Origin: Argentina anserina
Taxonomy: Eukaryota > Streptophyta > Magnoliopsida > Rosales > Rosaceae
Direction: 5' to 3'
DNA length: 64,000 nucleotides
Assembly: GCF_933775445.1 (NCBI RefSeq)
Contig: NC_065878.1
Coordinates: forward strand, 12,597,395-12,661,394
Part shown: in pieces, positions 25,814-40,636 of the stretch
Layout of the letters: the number at the start of each line of letters is the position of its first letter
Numbering within the stretch: the first letter of the stretch is position 1
Made by a program: the position numbers and the translations under genes
Notes under the pieces: model-generated
The model's input: only the letters and a program-made list of their open reading frames with translations
Told to the model about the DNA's origin: nothing
The model's database searches: none

Positions 25814-26779
25814 ATGGACCCGGTAGCAGCACACGGCCGACCACTTCCTCCTCCGTTTCTAACGAGAGACCTTCATCTAAACCACCCTCATCATCAGTTC
25901 CAGCACCACACTCACCTCCTCCACCACCAGAATTCTGAAGACGAGCAGAACAGCCCCGGCCTAAACAACCACTGCGGAATCAAACGCGACCGGGACGACA
26001 ACTCCGTCGCCACCACCACCAACTCGATGGAAGGAAAGGACCAGCTCGGTGGGTCCACCAGCGGAGAAGGCGGTGAGATCACGAGACGACCTCGTGGCCG
26101 ACCGGCTGGCTCCAAGAACAAGGCCAAACCCCCCATCATCATCACGCGCGACAGCGCCAACGCTCTAAGGTCTCACGTCATGGAGGTCGCAAACGGCTGC
26201 GATATCATGGACTCAGTCTCCACCTTCGCCCGCCGGAGGCAGAGAGGCGTTTGCATTCTCAGCGGCAGCGGCACCGTCACAAATGTAACCCTCCGCCAGC
26301 CGGCCTCCCCCGGCGCAGTCGTCACCTTACACGGCAGGTTCGAAATTCTTTCCCTTTCGGGATCATTCCTGCCGCCTCCTGCGCCTCCCGCAGCGTCAGG
26401 GCTCACCATTTACCTAGCTGGCGGTCAGGGGCAGGTCGTCGGGGGCAGCGTCGTAGGACCGCTCCTAGCGTCGGGCCCTGTGGTCATTATGGCAGCGAGC
26501 TTCGGTAATGCTGCTTACGAGAGACTGCCGCTCGAGGAGGAGGAAGCCTCGGCAGTGACGCCTATTCCGGGGAGCGGGCCGCTTGGCTCCCCCGGCATCG
26601 GTGGAGGAGAGCAGCAGCAACAGTCACAAGTTCAACAAGTACAGCAGCAGCAGATGTTGCAAGATGCTAATAGCCCAACACCTTCCTCCTCACTCTTTCA
26701 TGGGATGCAGCAAAATCTTCTAAATTCAGTTCAATTGCCTGCTGAGGCGTATTGGGGAACAGCTCGTCCTCCTTATTGA
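25814..26779 (+). CDS. AHL22: AT-hook motif nuclear-localised protein, AHL22-like
   Basis: Chromatin protein that binds AT-rich DNA through an AT-hook and forms trimers through its PPC/DUF296 domain. Arabidopsis AHL22 affects flowering time and hypocotyl growth. The single exon encodes 321 residues. A His/Pro-rich N-terminus begins [15 protein letters not shown]. The type-I AT-hook RPRGRP is at residues 92-97, and the PPC domain runs from about 107 to 237, with [16 protein letters not shown] at 174-189. Next come acidic EEEE (241-244) and a Gln-rich stretch (267-280). The C-terminal tail [16 protein letters not shown] is nearly identical to the AHL22 end as I recall it. Intronless structure with a single AT-hook fits clade A AHLs. 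Arabidopsis AHL18 is the sister copy and the gene is probably co-orthologous to both. ATG at 25814 is the first in frame and gives the conserved N-terminus. Confidence 0.95.
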   Translation: MDPVAAHGRPLPPPFLTRDLHLNHPHHQFQHHTHLLHHQNSEDEQNSPGLNNHCGIKRDRDDNSVATTTNSMEGKDQLGGSTSGEGGEITRRPRGRPAGSKNKAKPPIIITRDSANALRSHVMEVANGCDIMDSVSTFARRRQRGVCILSGSGTVTNVTLRQPASPGAVVTLHGRFEILSLSGSFLPPPAPPAASGLTIYLAGGQGQVVGGSVVGPLLASGPVVIMAASFGNAAYERLPLEEEEASAVTPIPGSGPLGSPGIGGGEQQQQSQVQQVQQQQMLQDANSPTPSSSLFHGMQQNLLNSVQLPAEAYWGTARPPY

Positions 26780-27776
26780 AGTCCATTATCATCGTCATCA
26801 TCATCAATCACTGTGTTTTGATTTTAGTTTGAACCTCACTCCTTATCCTTCTTATCTTTCAAATTAAACAGCCTTTTGTTTTCTTCTATAAAGATTAGTG
26901 TGCATTTGATTACTTAGTTGAAATGTGTTAATTGTTCGTGATGGGGAGTTTGATATCTGAAGAAGCTAGCTAGCCGGATGTACAAAAGAGATCATGAGTT
27001 TTGGTGGGTTTGGTTTTACTGGATGGATCATGAAAGTTTACTTTGAATTCACCTCAAAGTGATATTGTAGCTTAGACATGAAGCAGCAGTTTCAACAAGT
27101 TTCACAGGTTGGCATTTGATTTCAGTACTAATTTTCTGTCTCTCTTTCCGTTCCTTTCTTTCGTTGTACTTCTGCATCTAATGAACAGAAAATCACAGGG
27201 CTTTAGTCTATGTTACAACTTATTACAAGACCCCTTAATTAAAAGCATTTTTGATTAATAAATAGTTCTTACTTTCAGTTTTGTTAACATTGTTACAATT
27301 TCTTTTTAATAGGTTAGTACACCTTGATTTGCCACTTATATCTTCACATTTGATTTCATTAGCTTCTCTTCTACTTCCTTGGCTAGTCAGCTGTTTTTGT
27401 TTTTCTGGGAAATCATCGATCATCTTAATTATCGACATTGTTGCAGCTGTTATATTTGTTGCTGTTGAAGTTAATAAAGAAGCTGTTTGTTGCTTACATT
27501 TAAGTTCTTGTGAATGTTTCAAGGTTTGGTTGGAACGAAAACGTCTTTTTCTTCAAGAGAATATGAAGAGGGATGCCTATTTGGGGGACTTAATTAGCTG
27601 ACTAGCTAGGGCTTTCTCTATCTTTTTCTCTGTGACTGGTTGTCATTAGGGTTTATAATACTATGGGGGGAAGGAGGGAATTGGGTATTGGGTCACACGT
27701 GCAGTGCTCTCTGTAAAAGCTAGCTCCTTTTCGAGGCAACAAACAACAAAACAGAGGCATCAACCCAGCGAGCGTT

Positions 27777-27834
<58 letters not shown>

Positions 27835-30800
27835 TGAAGAAGAGAGAAAGTAAAAGGCTTAGGTCAGTAAATATTAGAAAGGAGATAAAAGTAAATTAGA
27901 TTTGTCTTCATTTTCTGAGCAGGATATGCTTCAAGCTCGAAACCCTAGCTAGCGATAGCGCTCTGCTTGTTCTGCAATTTCACACCAATACCAAAATATC
28001 CTATTCTTGTGTAATGATCATACATTTTCCAGATTCTGATCTTCACTCATTGTCGTGAATGTCTCTCTTTTAGTACTTGTCTTCTTTTACTCATAATTTG
28101 AGCAAATTGGATTTTACTCTGTGGCATGCACCTCATATATAGTCTTCAAGGATCGAATTAGAATCTGTCTTTCGATAATATTTCGTGCACTAATATTTTA
28201 TGTATACGCACATGAAAATTCCTAATTGTAATGATCTATTGTCATAATTAGAAGTTAGACTAGACACGTACACAAAGAAGAACATAACTGGATATGGATC
28301 CTTCATGTCTACAATTTATTTTTCTTCATTATAAATTGTTCTGAATGTATGTTAATAGTAAATTTGTAACTGTAGTTGAGATCATTTATATATTTGACTA
28401 ATGAAATGCCTTTCCAGTTCGATCATCATGGTGAACTAGCTCGTTATATGATGCTTTTCCTTTTAAGTGCATACTATCAACTATCAATATAGTACGTCCT
28501 CTTGCTTTCTTCTTTCAGCATCATGACCTAAAAGTTTACTAAGCATAATTAATTAAGAACTTAATTATCATGATGTTAAAACCGGCCATTAATTAGTCGT
28601 AACTCATGCACTCTCTGTGTCCTTGCGAATGTAGGTATTCGCTTAAATGCTTAATAGTAAACTTAAAATAACATATAGGTTTCGTTAATTCTGCATCAAG
28701 TCGATCTTTGGCATCATTCCTCGTGATGATTAATTTCTTACATTTGCATCAACCAAAAACACCTGAATTGATACATTGTATATGTTATTGCCCGGATCGA
28801 TCTCACTTGAAACTTCCTGTAGATTATCAAGCAGTAGGCATCTCAATTAGTTTCACTTCACTTGAGCTCTTGGGATCAAGGTTAACTAGCTCGCATTAAA
28901 GTTCTGTAGAATCCTTCATCAGCTATGGTTAAGTTTACATGGGCTGCTTCAAACCTTAATTAGATCTTTAGGGTCAAACTATGTCATGTAATGTTCTTAA
29001 TCCTTCTCTCAACTAGTCCTCATTACTGGTTGTGTTTTTAACGATTGGACGTACGAACCTCACCAACTCTCAGGGTTGATTTGTAATATATTACTATAAT
29101 ACCTAGCTAGCATATAGCAGTGTGTTGAAATGTTTTCTGAAAAAATAGTTCATATACATGTACGTACAAAATTGCATTCAAAATAAATTAATCTTATCTG
29201 TTAAGTGAGAATAAATTATGTTATGGGGAACATCTTGGAAAAATGAACTTTGAGGGAGATCGAACATCTTGGAAAAATGATTTTTGAGGTAATCTAGTCT
29301 ACTAGCTCCCGTAATAACTCGACGCAGTTTCAAATCATTCAACAATCAGCAAAAGGTTTCAATAAGTTCTGTATCCGGATTCCGGAAACAGATCAAAATC
29401 ATTTCTTACTTTTGGTAAACAAACGGATATATCGAAGAGCTTGGCTTCAAAACACAGCTAGGCAACAAGTACGTGCAGATCGAAGCAGAAAATCATTGAA
29501 ACAATTCGACAACTTGGCTGGAGGCCAGGAAAGGGTTGCAATCTAGTACGTGGTATAAGTATATATAAAAGAGTAGAACCTATTATTTCATGCAGGAACT
29601 TAAAATAAAAGAATTCTGAAATGTCACGTACAGTAATAGTAAATCACCTAACCTGGAATTTGGTGATGTAATTGTAAGCATAGATAGCTAAAGTCCTTGA
29701 TAAAATTGAAAAACCGTGTTGAGATTTTATATTGTTATGAATAGTCTTAGGACCAAATCAATGGTACTGTGCTTCATTTTTCCTCCGAAGAGTACTAGAT
29801 TCATAATAGATTAAGATGATGATTAAAAGCTAAGCTTTCTACTTACCTTGACCATTATCCATAATATGGTGGTTCAGGGTCCCTCCTAAATCATAATTTA
29901 GTCACAAAACACTTATATTTCAAGAGGACAATGAAATTCAAACTCTAGGACGTCGGACTGTAATGATGATTAAGAGCTGATATCCATTTCCGAAAATCAA
30001 CTGTCGATGTAGTTCAGCTTAGATAGGGTCAATTTTCACGAAAAGAAGAACAACCCTTCCTTCCATGCGTCTTTTAGAGGAATACGCTCGATCGAGTTTA
30101 CTCTTTTTTATAAGATGTGGGGTATTTCTGGATTCTATGAAACCACTTCCTGCATTTTTATGTCATTTCAGATCATTATTAAAGTGTGGTACATAGGCTA
30201 CTGAAAAGAAAAAAAGAAAGAAAAAAAACAGGAAGTTGACTCTAAACTCTGTCCAGACCAAGCCATTAGGATCTAAGAAGCTCAAGTCTCTTTGCCCTCT
30301 GTTTATTGTTTGAGATTTATTCTGTGCACAAATGCTAGAGAAGAACCTGATATGCTAGATGATAGATCTAGGAATCTACTCGTCGCAAATTTCTACGGAT
30401 CACCATTCACCACTCTTCACGTTTACAGAAATAGGAAAAAATAAAAAAAAGGAGTAGAAATGTCCTATTCTCTGGATGCATGTCACCACCAGAGCGCAAT
30501 TTGCATCACCATGATAATAAAGAGATTCAGCATTTAAAAAATGTAAAGAATGGCCATTATCATTGCTTATACCAATAGATGATACATCATTTTTGTACAG
30601 TAGAATACATCACATATCATGGAGGCGTGCTCCCGTGTTCAAGATTTTGCAACTCTGAAATCTAAACGAAGCTTGACTAACCTCCAAGAAACTACCAATG
30701 CTTCCATTAATTTCTGTTTCAATAATGACCAACTAAACCAGTTGCTAGAGATATGGAGAAGCTAAATAACGGATAACCTTAAACCCCGCTAACTTTACAC

Positions 30801-30941
30801 AAAATTGCGAGAGGAAGTTCACTAATCATGACGAATTTGACACCATTCTTGCCCAGGCCTGTACAGGAGCATCATGAATGTGTCTATACATCGATCATCA
30901 AGTGGAGACAACAGAATATATTCAACACAGTGAATAGGATA
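26780..30941. other. Intergenic DNA between convergent AHL22 and ARK genes
   Basis: About 4.2 kb without a supported gene. It includes the AHL22 3' UTR and a long CT microsatellite (27780-27830). Frames of up to 106 codons (27281-27601) are Leu/Ile/Phe-rich translations of AT-rich DNA without recognised domains. At about 29228-29281 an approximately 19-bp word (GAACATCTTGGAAAAATGA) occurs twice, 34 bp apart. Confidence 0.45.
27780..27830. repeat. (CT)n microsatellite, 51 bp
   Basis: About 25 uninterrupted CT units. CT-rich tracts are common in plant leaders, but no gene is recognised downstream. Confidence 0.97.
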
Positions 30942-33900
30942 TCAGTAGTCTATCCTTAATCGCCGTAGTTCAGCACGGAAGGTAGGGCTTGAATTCAAAA
31001 TTCGGCGGGCAAGAGTCCTAATGTCCTCTCGTGAACAGTCCCGTGAGATACGAACTAGTTCCCAGAGGGCACCTCCACTAATCATGTCTTTTGCATTTAC
31101 CTCTGGTTCAAATACCCAATATGTTAGGACTGTGGAGCGCGGCATATATAAATATTTATGATATTGCACAGGATGAGACACATACCATGCTGTGCTAAGT
31201 GACAGAGTGCAAGCTCAATATGGCGCCGGATAGGTGCAGCCTCATCATTGGCATTTTGCACAATCCATGGGAGTGCGCCATCTTCTATCAAGATGGATCT
31301 TCCACTCTTTATACCTATAGTGTTAGCATATTAATATTAAGCCACTGATATTGGAACCCTCATCAAATGGAAATCCAAACCGTACAGTAAGTCAGCTAAG
31401 ATTATCATTTTGTTCATTTGGCATAACCAAATTCCTTTTTGATCTGGTATAGCTAAATATGAGCAACAATCAATAACAGAACGAACTGGCAATGAGCATG
31501 TTTTAAACACAGGGTTCTTACCTTGAGTACATGCTCGGGACTCGCATTTCGCAAAGTTAGCAATTCCACGTGCAACTTGGGAAAGGACATCAGGGTGCCC
31601 GCACCGTACAATTCCTAACAGAGCCTTAATACCACCTTCAGACCGTAGATTTGTTTGTAGCTTATCTGTGATGATGTTACCAAAGAAGAGTTTATTAGAA
31701 ACTGTGAAGGTATGAACTGCAAATTGTGAAGCATGACAACAAAAAAAGACTTGCCAAATGATAAACAGAGGGTCCCTCTGAAGCATACCCGTAAACTTAC
31801 AAATCTATGTTCAAAGGCTTTCTTTGTATTATTTCTGAGACCAAGATATCTTTTTATATTGTTCTAGTAACAGAAATGGCATTCTTCAGAGTATGAGACG
31901 AATTTTGTGTATTAGTGTAATTATATTATACCCATTACTTCCAAGAGTTAACAAAAGTAATGAATTGGCTGTGGATTTTGAACCTGGTGGAACTACTGGC
32001 TGGTCAATCTGTCAATCACAACATCAAAACTACCTAGGGCATTCCCTATCAGATTTTGGCTACATTTAGAATAGAACTATTCTGATTCCTTCCGGTGAAT
32101 TATATCCTATGCCTTTGCTTCAAGGAAAGCAATGCATTGTTACCACTTACAAGCTAAAGATGCAGAAGTTCACAAAAAAAAAGGCCCTAACATGGGAAAT
32201 AAAGAAAAGATACGGAACTATACCATTGCCACATAAATTAGCAATAGCTCCAGCAACCATGCGGAGGGTTTGGGCATCATCAGCATCAGCTGCCGTCGTG
32301 GCCAACAAACTGATTCCACCTTGAACCATTATATGTTCTTGATTGGCCTCTGCATTGCCAGAGGAAGCAAAGAAACCTTTTAAGTTACTTACACAGTTAC
32401 ACAACTCAACTCTATGGATAAAATAAGGGGAAAATATTAATTGAGCCATCACCATTCATTGCAAGATTCGCAATTGCACCAGCTGCCACTCTTCGAACAG
32501 TCTCATCCTCAAAGCTTCTAAGGAGCATCAGCAATGAAGTAAGACCACCAGCTTCAACAATCCTTTTCTGATTTGTTTCTGCAATAGAAATGCAAAATAC
32601 ATCAATTCTCGGAAAGAATATGAAACAAAACTATTACGGGAAGGAAAAAGTATATGACAGTATAATATATTCATAGAAGTCAAGTAATCAATTAGTGATA
32701 TCAGTCAATTTCTAAACACCGTCATGTCTTATTGTCTAGCAGATGGATTCAAGGTCTAACATATCCATCAATATTATATCATAGTGTTCTATTTATAAGT
32801 AAATGACAGTACTTTTTTTTTGTTAACTAATATATAAAAATCAACCTTGTCTAGGACCCAGATGTATTTGCATGAGGAAAATATACAGATGCAAATCGGA
32901 AGATCTTAAGTAGCCATGGTGTTTCAAAGTTTTCAGAGCTTAAAGAGATGTGTTTGCAGTTGAGCAATTGGCAGTACAAACAGATGGAACAAGAAATTAG
33001 CAATGAAGACAAAAACATAGCTATGCTGTGCTGTTGTGGTTTGCTTAAGAGTACACCTACACCACAATAATAATGGTAATACAATCCACCAAAAGCAGGC
33101 ATTTCTTTTTGCTGTAAATTGTATTGTAGAACAATGAATAAAAGCAACAGGGCTAAGCTACAGGGTTCAACACTCCAATGCATCTTATATGGTTTAACAC
33201 AACGACAGTAAAAATCCTATTCTTCTGAGGTACACCCATAAGCAGTATAGTAATGTTAAGCACCTTAATCTTAATAATAAATCATATTAAAATAAATAAA
33301 AGAAGAAGCAGCAGTAAAATGGACCAACGTGGTACTGGAAAACATAAGAGTCCGTGACAGAGAGATCTACCCACCTTCAGCAGCTAGGTTGGCCACTACT
33401 TTTACGGCATGAATACGCACATTTGCATCTTCTGATTCAAGTAAGGATAAAATCTTTTGCAATCCAACTGTTGTATTCAATGACAAAAACATTATACACA
33501 CACACACACACACACATAAGATGACTGGATTTAAATGTGCAATGATATTGTACTCTACATATATTTAACACCACCTTGTTCAAAGAGTGTAGGAGTGGGT
33601 GCCTTCTGTCCATTCCCAACATCTCTCGAATGGGAATGCCTGACTGATGACATGGAAGAATCTGCAGTACTATACCCATTTCCAAGCCCACCTCTATCAA
33701 AACAGCTCCTCATCTACAAATGGAAATAAAAGCAAACAAGATAATGCTTCAAAAATAATATTTGAAGGATACAAGGCTAATTACCAATATACAGTTATTA
33801 ACCTGACTTATTCACTCATGTTCAGCACAAAGTAGACAAGCAAAGGGAGAGATTCGTGGAAATCCTATTCCTTACAATCTTCAATACATTCTATCTTAAT

Positions 33901-36900
33901 TATCAAAATGACATAGATAAGCCTAGTAGAATGAACTTGTATGAGCAAATACCTGAACCAATATATGTTATTACAATTGGAGCAAATTAAATGAAAAATA
34001 TACTGACAGTCTGTTATCACATTACCAATATATGAACAAACTCTTTATATTGATGGAATTTAAAAAAAAAAACTAAACGGAGTACTAGAGATGTCATGCA
34101 CTTCTCTATTATCCAGTTTTCAAAAACAGAAACTTCACAGTATTAGACCTTGGAATTCCCTAGACCATCAACTTTTATATTTGTGATAGTATAAGAACAA
34201 ATACTTCTGCTGTTGGTTTCAAGACTTCAAGGTAGAAATCACTGAAGCATATACGTACAGATTGCAAAGCCCCATGCTAATAAAGCACGACAAATAGCTT
34301 ACTCTTCAAACTTCAATAAATTACGTACCTGTTCAACTTCAAAATTCATTTGCAATAACTGGCTACGTAAGATAATGATTTCTTCTTCAAGTTTCTTCTT
34401 GTGTTGGGTCTCCTCCTCCAACAATTTGTGAACCCTGAAAATATCTGCATTTCCACCTGACTAGCGTAACCCAAAAATAACAAACAAAGCAAACCTACCA
34501 TTAATTCCATGCTTAAGAACTGTAATAAGCCCAATGATGCTAGTTTAGGAAAGACAGTCATACTTCTGATTGTGCAAATAACCCCAGTTGACTCTTAAGC
34601 CTTTCCACCTCCTCCTCAGCCACCTTCCGAAGGTAGATTTCTTTCTGGAGCATCTCTTGCATGTCACTCACTTCCTGAAAGGCAATCCACAAGAAAATAA
34701 ACTAATTTTTATTTGTCACATCACTCACATGACAAATCCCATAATTGCCACATCCACAGGGATACATATCTCTAAATGCTCTAAATCATCAATCCTGGTA
34801 CAAACATATCTTATTCTTACTAGCACCTAGTCTAATTCATACTAAACAAAGGGTTTCAAGAAAATGTAGCAGCATCAGAATCGCTCACAAGTACCAATTA
34901 TCAGAAAGAAATGAAAGAGGATCGTGAATGAGAAGAACAGGCTAGTGAATCTAGTTATTTCCTACTCAGTTTAATAAGTACAAACGTTCATCAAGTCCGT
35001 TTCTTGAAAAGAGTAACCCATAGCACAGGAGCTGAATTCTGAAGGCCGTTTTTCCTATTTACTAACATAATAATAATAATAATAATAAATACATAACAAT
35101 GAAACATTATTAATTTATCTCTGCTACTATAAAGCCAAGCCAAAAAAAAGAACACTTCGCCATGTTGTGGATTGCCCAAATTCTCTTATATAAAAACACT
35201 TACTTAAGTATAGAATAACATATGGCATTAAAATAAATAAAAGAATGTGGTGACAAAGAAGCTTCCATGGTTTTCTCCTGTTCACTAAGAATATGGGTAA
35301 GACGCTAGTAAATATATAAAAAGAAGCAGGAAATCAATTTCCCAGACCAAAAAGCACATTACATACTAGAATAAGTTAGGTACCCGAGTGTTTGTTAATA
35401 CACTAAATTGTGAACAAGCTAAATATGCAGCATGCAACAAAATTATATCGAGCAGATGAGCTAATATGTCAACATAGATCAAAGTGCTTGAATGTGGATT
35501 TATAAAATATGCAGCATGCAACAAAATCATATCCAACAGATGAGCTAATATGTCAACATAGATCAAAGTACATAAATGTGGATTTATATCATTTTCTGTA
35601 GGTGAAATGATTTGGGTTTCTTAGTAGAGGACTAAACAACTGAATTGATAGAATCTGAAGAAAAGACTAACTTGGATGGTCATGCTTCAACTCTACAAAA
35701 AAACTAATGCCTATTAAATATCCATAGATTCCATATGCCAAGTAGAGAAATCATAAATCTGATCCAAAATGAACATGAGCTGAATGAGTCCCAACTGATT
35801 TTGATGCCAACAAGTGAAGACACTCAAACTACACTTGAAACAGAACTTGTCAACTTGAACTCAAAACTGACTTTCAAGAAAACATATTACAATACAATGA
35901 TTCTTCGAGAGATTACCTCTCCATTGCATTTACCATTGACCAGGCTCTCATGGTCTTGCTTCTGATTTGACACCAACTTCTCCTCAAGCTTCTTAACAGC
36001 TTCCATATAATCCATCTGGCATTTACGCCTTTCTTTCTACAGAGACAGGAAAACACTTATGATTTTTTTAACACCAGAGACAGAGTAATTTGAAATCACA
36101 AGTATTTATAGATTATGAGAGAATCAAATAACAAGACCAAACAATGCTTCCATTTTAGAGCAGTTTTTATTTTTGGATGGCTTAATGAAAACATTATTCC
36201 ACCCAGAGCAATTCAAAAGAAATCTAAAACTTCAGGAAAGAAGAAAACAATTCTTAATATTCATGGAGACGTATAAATCTACATTAGAATGGCTGCACAA
36301 ACCTCTAATGCATCAGCAAAGTTTCTTTCGACCTCTGAAATACGCTTTTCTGCTTCTACAGTTAGTCTTTCAACCTCATCCTCGTAGAATTTATGCTGCC
36401 TTTCATTTTTTGCAATAAGCTCATCCACTTGTAAATCAAGCTTTCTCGTCAAGCTTTTGTAATCAAACTCTTCCTTTATTTTCAACATATTTTCCACCTT
36501 CATAGCCTGCCAAGAATGAAAAATGACATCTAATGATTCTCCAACTTCCAAGAAATACTAACTATGACTAGATTATCAAGTTATTACTTTAAAAAACTGC
36601 TTATATGGATAAGACAAAAACTTCATGAAAACTGCAAATCTTTTTGGTCATTCTCTCTGTTTTCTTTTGTTAAAAACAATTGACAGTTTAAAAAAAAGGT
36701 AGCTTTATAATGTTCCACAATGCATAGGACCCTATCTAATTTAATATTAAAACAACTGCATAAAACACTTTTATATAGGTAGTGTTATATTCATAACATA
36801 ACTCATAACAGCTATTGGCCTTTGCAAATACTAGAACTAACCCTTTGCCCAAATAGTATGGTACTTGAAGTTTCTCCTCGATGGCGTGGAGAAGGACCAA

Positions 36901-39418
36901 TGGTAACAATTAATGAAGTCCTCGCTGATCCTGTGAAAAAAGATACTCATCAAATGCTAATCTTCTCAATTTATTACCCTACTGAGATCATATTTGCAGA
37001 GACAAAAGAGACATCTTGGTTCATACCTCCAAATGAATCTCTAAGCAATCTTGTAAGCTTTGAATCACGGAAGGGGACATGACTACTATTCTCTGCTAGA
37101 GAATTGATACACTTCCCTAATGCACTAAGGGACAGATTGATACACTTAGCTTCCTCTAACATATGACCCTCACTTCCTGCACGAAAGACCCAAATAAGAG
37201 ACATCAGATGCGGAAGCAATTGCAAAGAAAAAAGGAAAATATACAGGAAAACAAAGTCCAATTATAAAATTATCAGAATCTTAGCCATGCATTTTATAAA
37301 GTAGGAATAAAGGAAACAGCTAAACTCTGCACCCCTCGTCCTCACCTTCACCTCCAGCAGGTGGCATGCAGAAGAACATAATAAAAAGTATGAGAAGCAG
37401 ATTTTGAATTGACTTCTCAGAATGCACAGACAAAGGTAAACACATGCAATATACACATAGACCAACACACACCACATTTCCTACACAGTTTAAAATAGAA
37501 ATGACTGCTATGAGATCACAAGTTGGATATATACCTGATTTCTGGATGCGTTCTGAACCTGCCAAATCTACAATAACAAGTTTGCTTTTTCGGACAAGTG
37601 GTCTAGACGGCTTGGTAAAGGGAGAAGAATCACCATTTTCAATCGAAACATTATCTTCACTTCCCATAACACACCTCCTAACGTTGACCTGCGCTAAGGA
37701 AATTATAAGCATCAATATTCCAATAACTAATTCAAAATCACGAAAACAGTTCAGTGGCAAGAAATTTGATATTTTCCGCCATCAGAGTTAAAGTACTAGA
37801 TATATGTATGAGAGAAGCATATAGGCGACAGCTAGTGAATTATTTACCATCAGAATCGCATGACTGCGAGAGGATTCAGTATTCAACTTTGTATTAGCAG
37901 CAATTCGATGAGCTTCACCAATTCTTAACAGCTCCAGGAAACTTAACTGGTCCCTGATATCTACAACAGTTGCCTTAGGTACCGAAACATCTCCAGTTTT
38001 TGGATCTTCAACAATGGGAATATTATCATTTGCTGGATCCAGCAGGTCATGGAGGGTCTCCATATAAAGCTACACAATTTTTTGGGCAGAGAATCAATGA
38101 CAAAGTTTTTGAACGGTAAGATTCTTCACAAAAGCAGCGAACACTTAGAAGATCATATCCAAGAGAAAGGGATCTCAAAGGTACAATCATATGTTTAATA
38201 ATCAAACCCTAAAATATATAACCAATTAATGCAAACTTGCAAAGAAACAGATAAATAGATGTGCTGAAAAGTAATAAAAACAGACCTGCAGATATGAGAC
38301 AGAGACAGAATCAGTCTCTAAGGATATATCAGCCAGAATATCCTCCATTGCACGAACCATTATTCCGCGGTCAGATATATCTTCTTCTCCCAGTCGTCCA
38401 AGAGTAAATGTTTTCCCCGTACCCGTCTGACCATAAGCCATCACGGTCCCATTATAACCTTCTAAAACACTCTACAAGATCAAAACAAAAAATTACTCAG
38501 TTGCTTAATGTCATAAGAGATGGCATCAACAAAGCACACGAGGTCAACAACACATAAACATCATGAGACATATTGAAAACTTATTACAGACCCAAAAATG
38601 AAGGACACTGGAGGCATCCAGTAGACAGTGTTTGGCAGTAAGTAATTAATGCATTCGTCTCTCAAAGTCGAGGGGTTTCACAACATGCCATCGCCCCCGC
38701 CCCCCAAGGAAATACAAATGGACACAATAAAAACACAAACCTCCACAACAGGCTTCGCAACAACCTCATACACCCGCTTCTGCGACGCGTACTCGGTAAG
38801 CACATCGTCAAACTCATAGGTGTCGGTATCCCAGTTGTTCTTCCGAAGCTTCAACCTCTTGAGCTGAAGTCACACAAAACGCCCAAAACCATCACTACTT
38901 CCCAAAAACACCACCGGCATTACAAATTCAGCCTCACAAAACACCAATGCAACAAAATCAAACCACACTCACCTCCGGCTGGAGCTCCACACAGTCGGCG
39001 AAATCGGCGTCGGCCGCCGACTCCTCCGCATTTCTCGGCCGCAATCTCACAGCCACTCTGACTCTCCCCGGCACTATTCAACACAACACAACAAAAACCA
39101 AAATCACTACGCATAATAATCCTGCATTATCTCACTTAATCACAAACTCGAATCTGCGCTACATAATCAAAATCCGAAAATCATTTCCAGCACTAATTTG
39201 AAAGTTAATAGGGAAGGAGGTTTGGAAAATGACTGACCGCCGTGATCGTCGCGGTTAGAAGCGGAGCCTAGCGGAGTCGGAGCACTGCGGCGGAGGACGG
39301 ATCCGGGGGAGGAGGAAGAGGGAGGGAGCTTGGACTTGAACGACGACGAGGTTCGGAAGCCGACGGGGCGATCCAGCTTCACCGCGCCCTTCGCCGCGAC
39401 GCCGTTTCGGTACGCCAT
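30942..39418 (-). CDS. ARK2: Armadillo-repeat kinesin (ARK2/KIN-UB-like), complete, 19 exons
   Basis: Plant-specific ungrouped kinesin acting on microtubules; ARK proteins control microtubule dynamics in root hairs and other cells. Exons in transcript order: 39238-39418, 38973-39073, 38741-38863, 38286-38471, 37848-38069, 37535-37688, 37027-37176, 36842-36930, 36303-36506, 35917-36036, 34564-34674, 34329-34460, 33575-33713, 33375-33467, 32453-32578, 32224-32349, 31522-31665, 31186-31314 and 30942-31102. All phases agree, giving 896 residues. The motor domain spans about 61-405: P-loop GQTGTGKT 149-156, switch I NTESSRSH 260-267, switch II DLAGSE 312-317. A coiled coil follows (about 405-590), then armadillo repeats (about 637-870), ending RLRIDY. 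The N-terminus is Ser/Pro-rich. Assignment to ARK2 rather than ARK1 or ARK3 rests mainly on gene order. Motor residues are intact. Confidence 0.95.
33493..33516. repeat. (AC)n microsatellite in an ARK intron
   Basis: A short AC run just beyond the 3' splice site of exon 14, in the intron at 33468-33574. Confidence 0.85.
35067..35088. repeat. (TAA)n microsatellite in an ARK intron
   Basis: About seven TAA/TAATAA units within the large intron 34675-35916. Confidence 0.85.
35421..35588. repeat. 84-bp tandem duplication in the largest ARK intron
   Basis: Copy 1 is 35421-35504 and copy 2 is 35505-35588, with a few substitutions between them. It lies in the 1.24-kb intron between the exons at 35917-36036 and 34564-34674, and does not reach a splice site. 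Confidence 0.93.
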
Positions 39419-40636
39419 TATTAACCGAAAGCTGAGCTGTACTCTGAGAGAGAGAGAGAGAGAGAAGGCGGGGTCCTCTTTCAGCTCTCGTTGGTTTCAA
39501 AGTGGTGAAGGAGAAGAAAGCAGGTGGAGTTGGTTTTGGGGGAGACAAAGAGGGAGGGAGGGTGGGGCCTATTGGGGGAAGAGACAGAGAGAGTATTGGG
39601 AGGGTGGGTCAGTGGTTTTTTTGAGTTAATTTTTTTTAAAGAGGACGCAAAATTACGAAAATGTCACTGTCACTCTTTACCTAGTGTTAATACTGTGTCA
39701 ACCAAAGGGAGAGAGCAACAGCTGCTATTTATAGTGAGATTGGGAGATAGCTTAGGAAATAAGTGATTTTTTTTTTGGTGTTGGGTTTGAGAATGAGTAC
39801 ACCTAGAATTGAAGATTTTATCATATTCCTAACTCCTAAGTTTTTTGATAGTTTTGATTTTGAAACATGTTATGTTATAGTAATTTGAATGGATATATAT
39901 CCGGTGGAATTACATACAAAAATGATGAAGTTCATTACGTGTATTTGATTTTCATGTGTTCGACATAAAGCGTCATTATATACAATATATGCGTAAAATA
40001 AGCTTATATCTTGCGTTTATTTTATTAGAATTGTGGAAGTAAAAAACTCTTGTATTTACTTATATTTTGATAGATATCGGGGTGTCAACAATCGGATCTA
40101 ATAACTTTTAACAAGTAAAACCAATACTCAAAGAATCTTTGAAATCCATATAAAATATGCCACATATTATGCTTATTTAAGCAATCATATATAACTACTA
40201 ACTACTAAAGAAAACTATCATAAGTGTGGAATTTTCTTGGAAAAATTACTTAGTAGTATTAGACCACATTTGAATTAACTAAAAACTCATTTTTCATATT
40301 TCTTATATAAATTAGGACATAAGCTAAATTCTAAAAAATAAGTAAAACAAAACTGATTAATTAATTAATATAAAAATATCCAAAATATCTTTATTTTCGT
40401 GAAAATTATCAAATGTCACTACTAGATCTAACAAAATTTCTCTCATTATTTTTTAGTTTTTTTTCCGGCAAATTTAAGTATTCCGACCAAACCACCGTCA
40501 ATTTGGAGGTAAGCCAATATATAAAGTTGTTCCTTATGTCATGGGCTTTTATTTAAATATCATATTGCATATGTTTTGAGAAATTTTGAAATTTTGAATT
40601 TTGCTCACCAAAAACCACAGTAGTAGATAGTTTCTT

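Noticed and set aside
27281..27601. 106-codon plus-strand frame
   Set aside because: Hydrophobic translation of AT-rich DNA in the AHL22 3' flank, with an overlapping reverse frame of similar length. No homology recognised.
27920..27990. Possible MIR390-like sequence (AAGCTC and GATAGCGC words)
   Set aside because: The two words are separated by unrelated bases and no matching star strand or foldback is seen.
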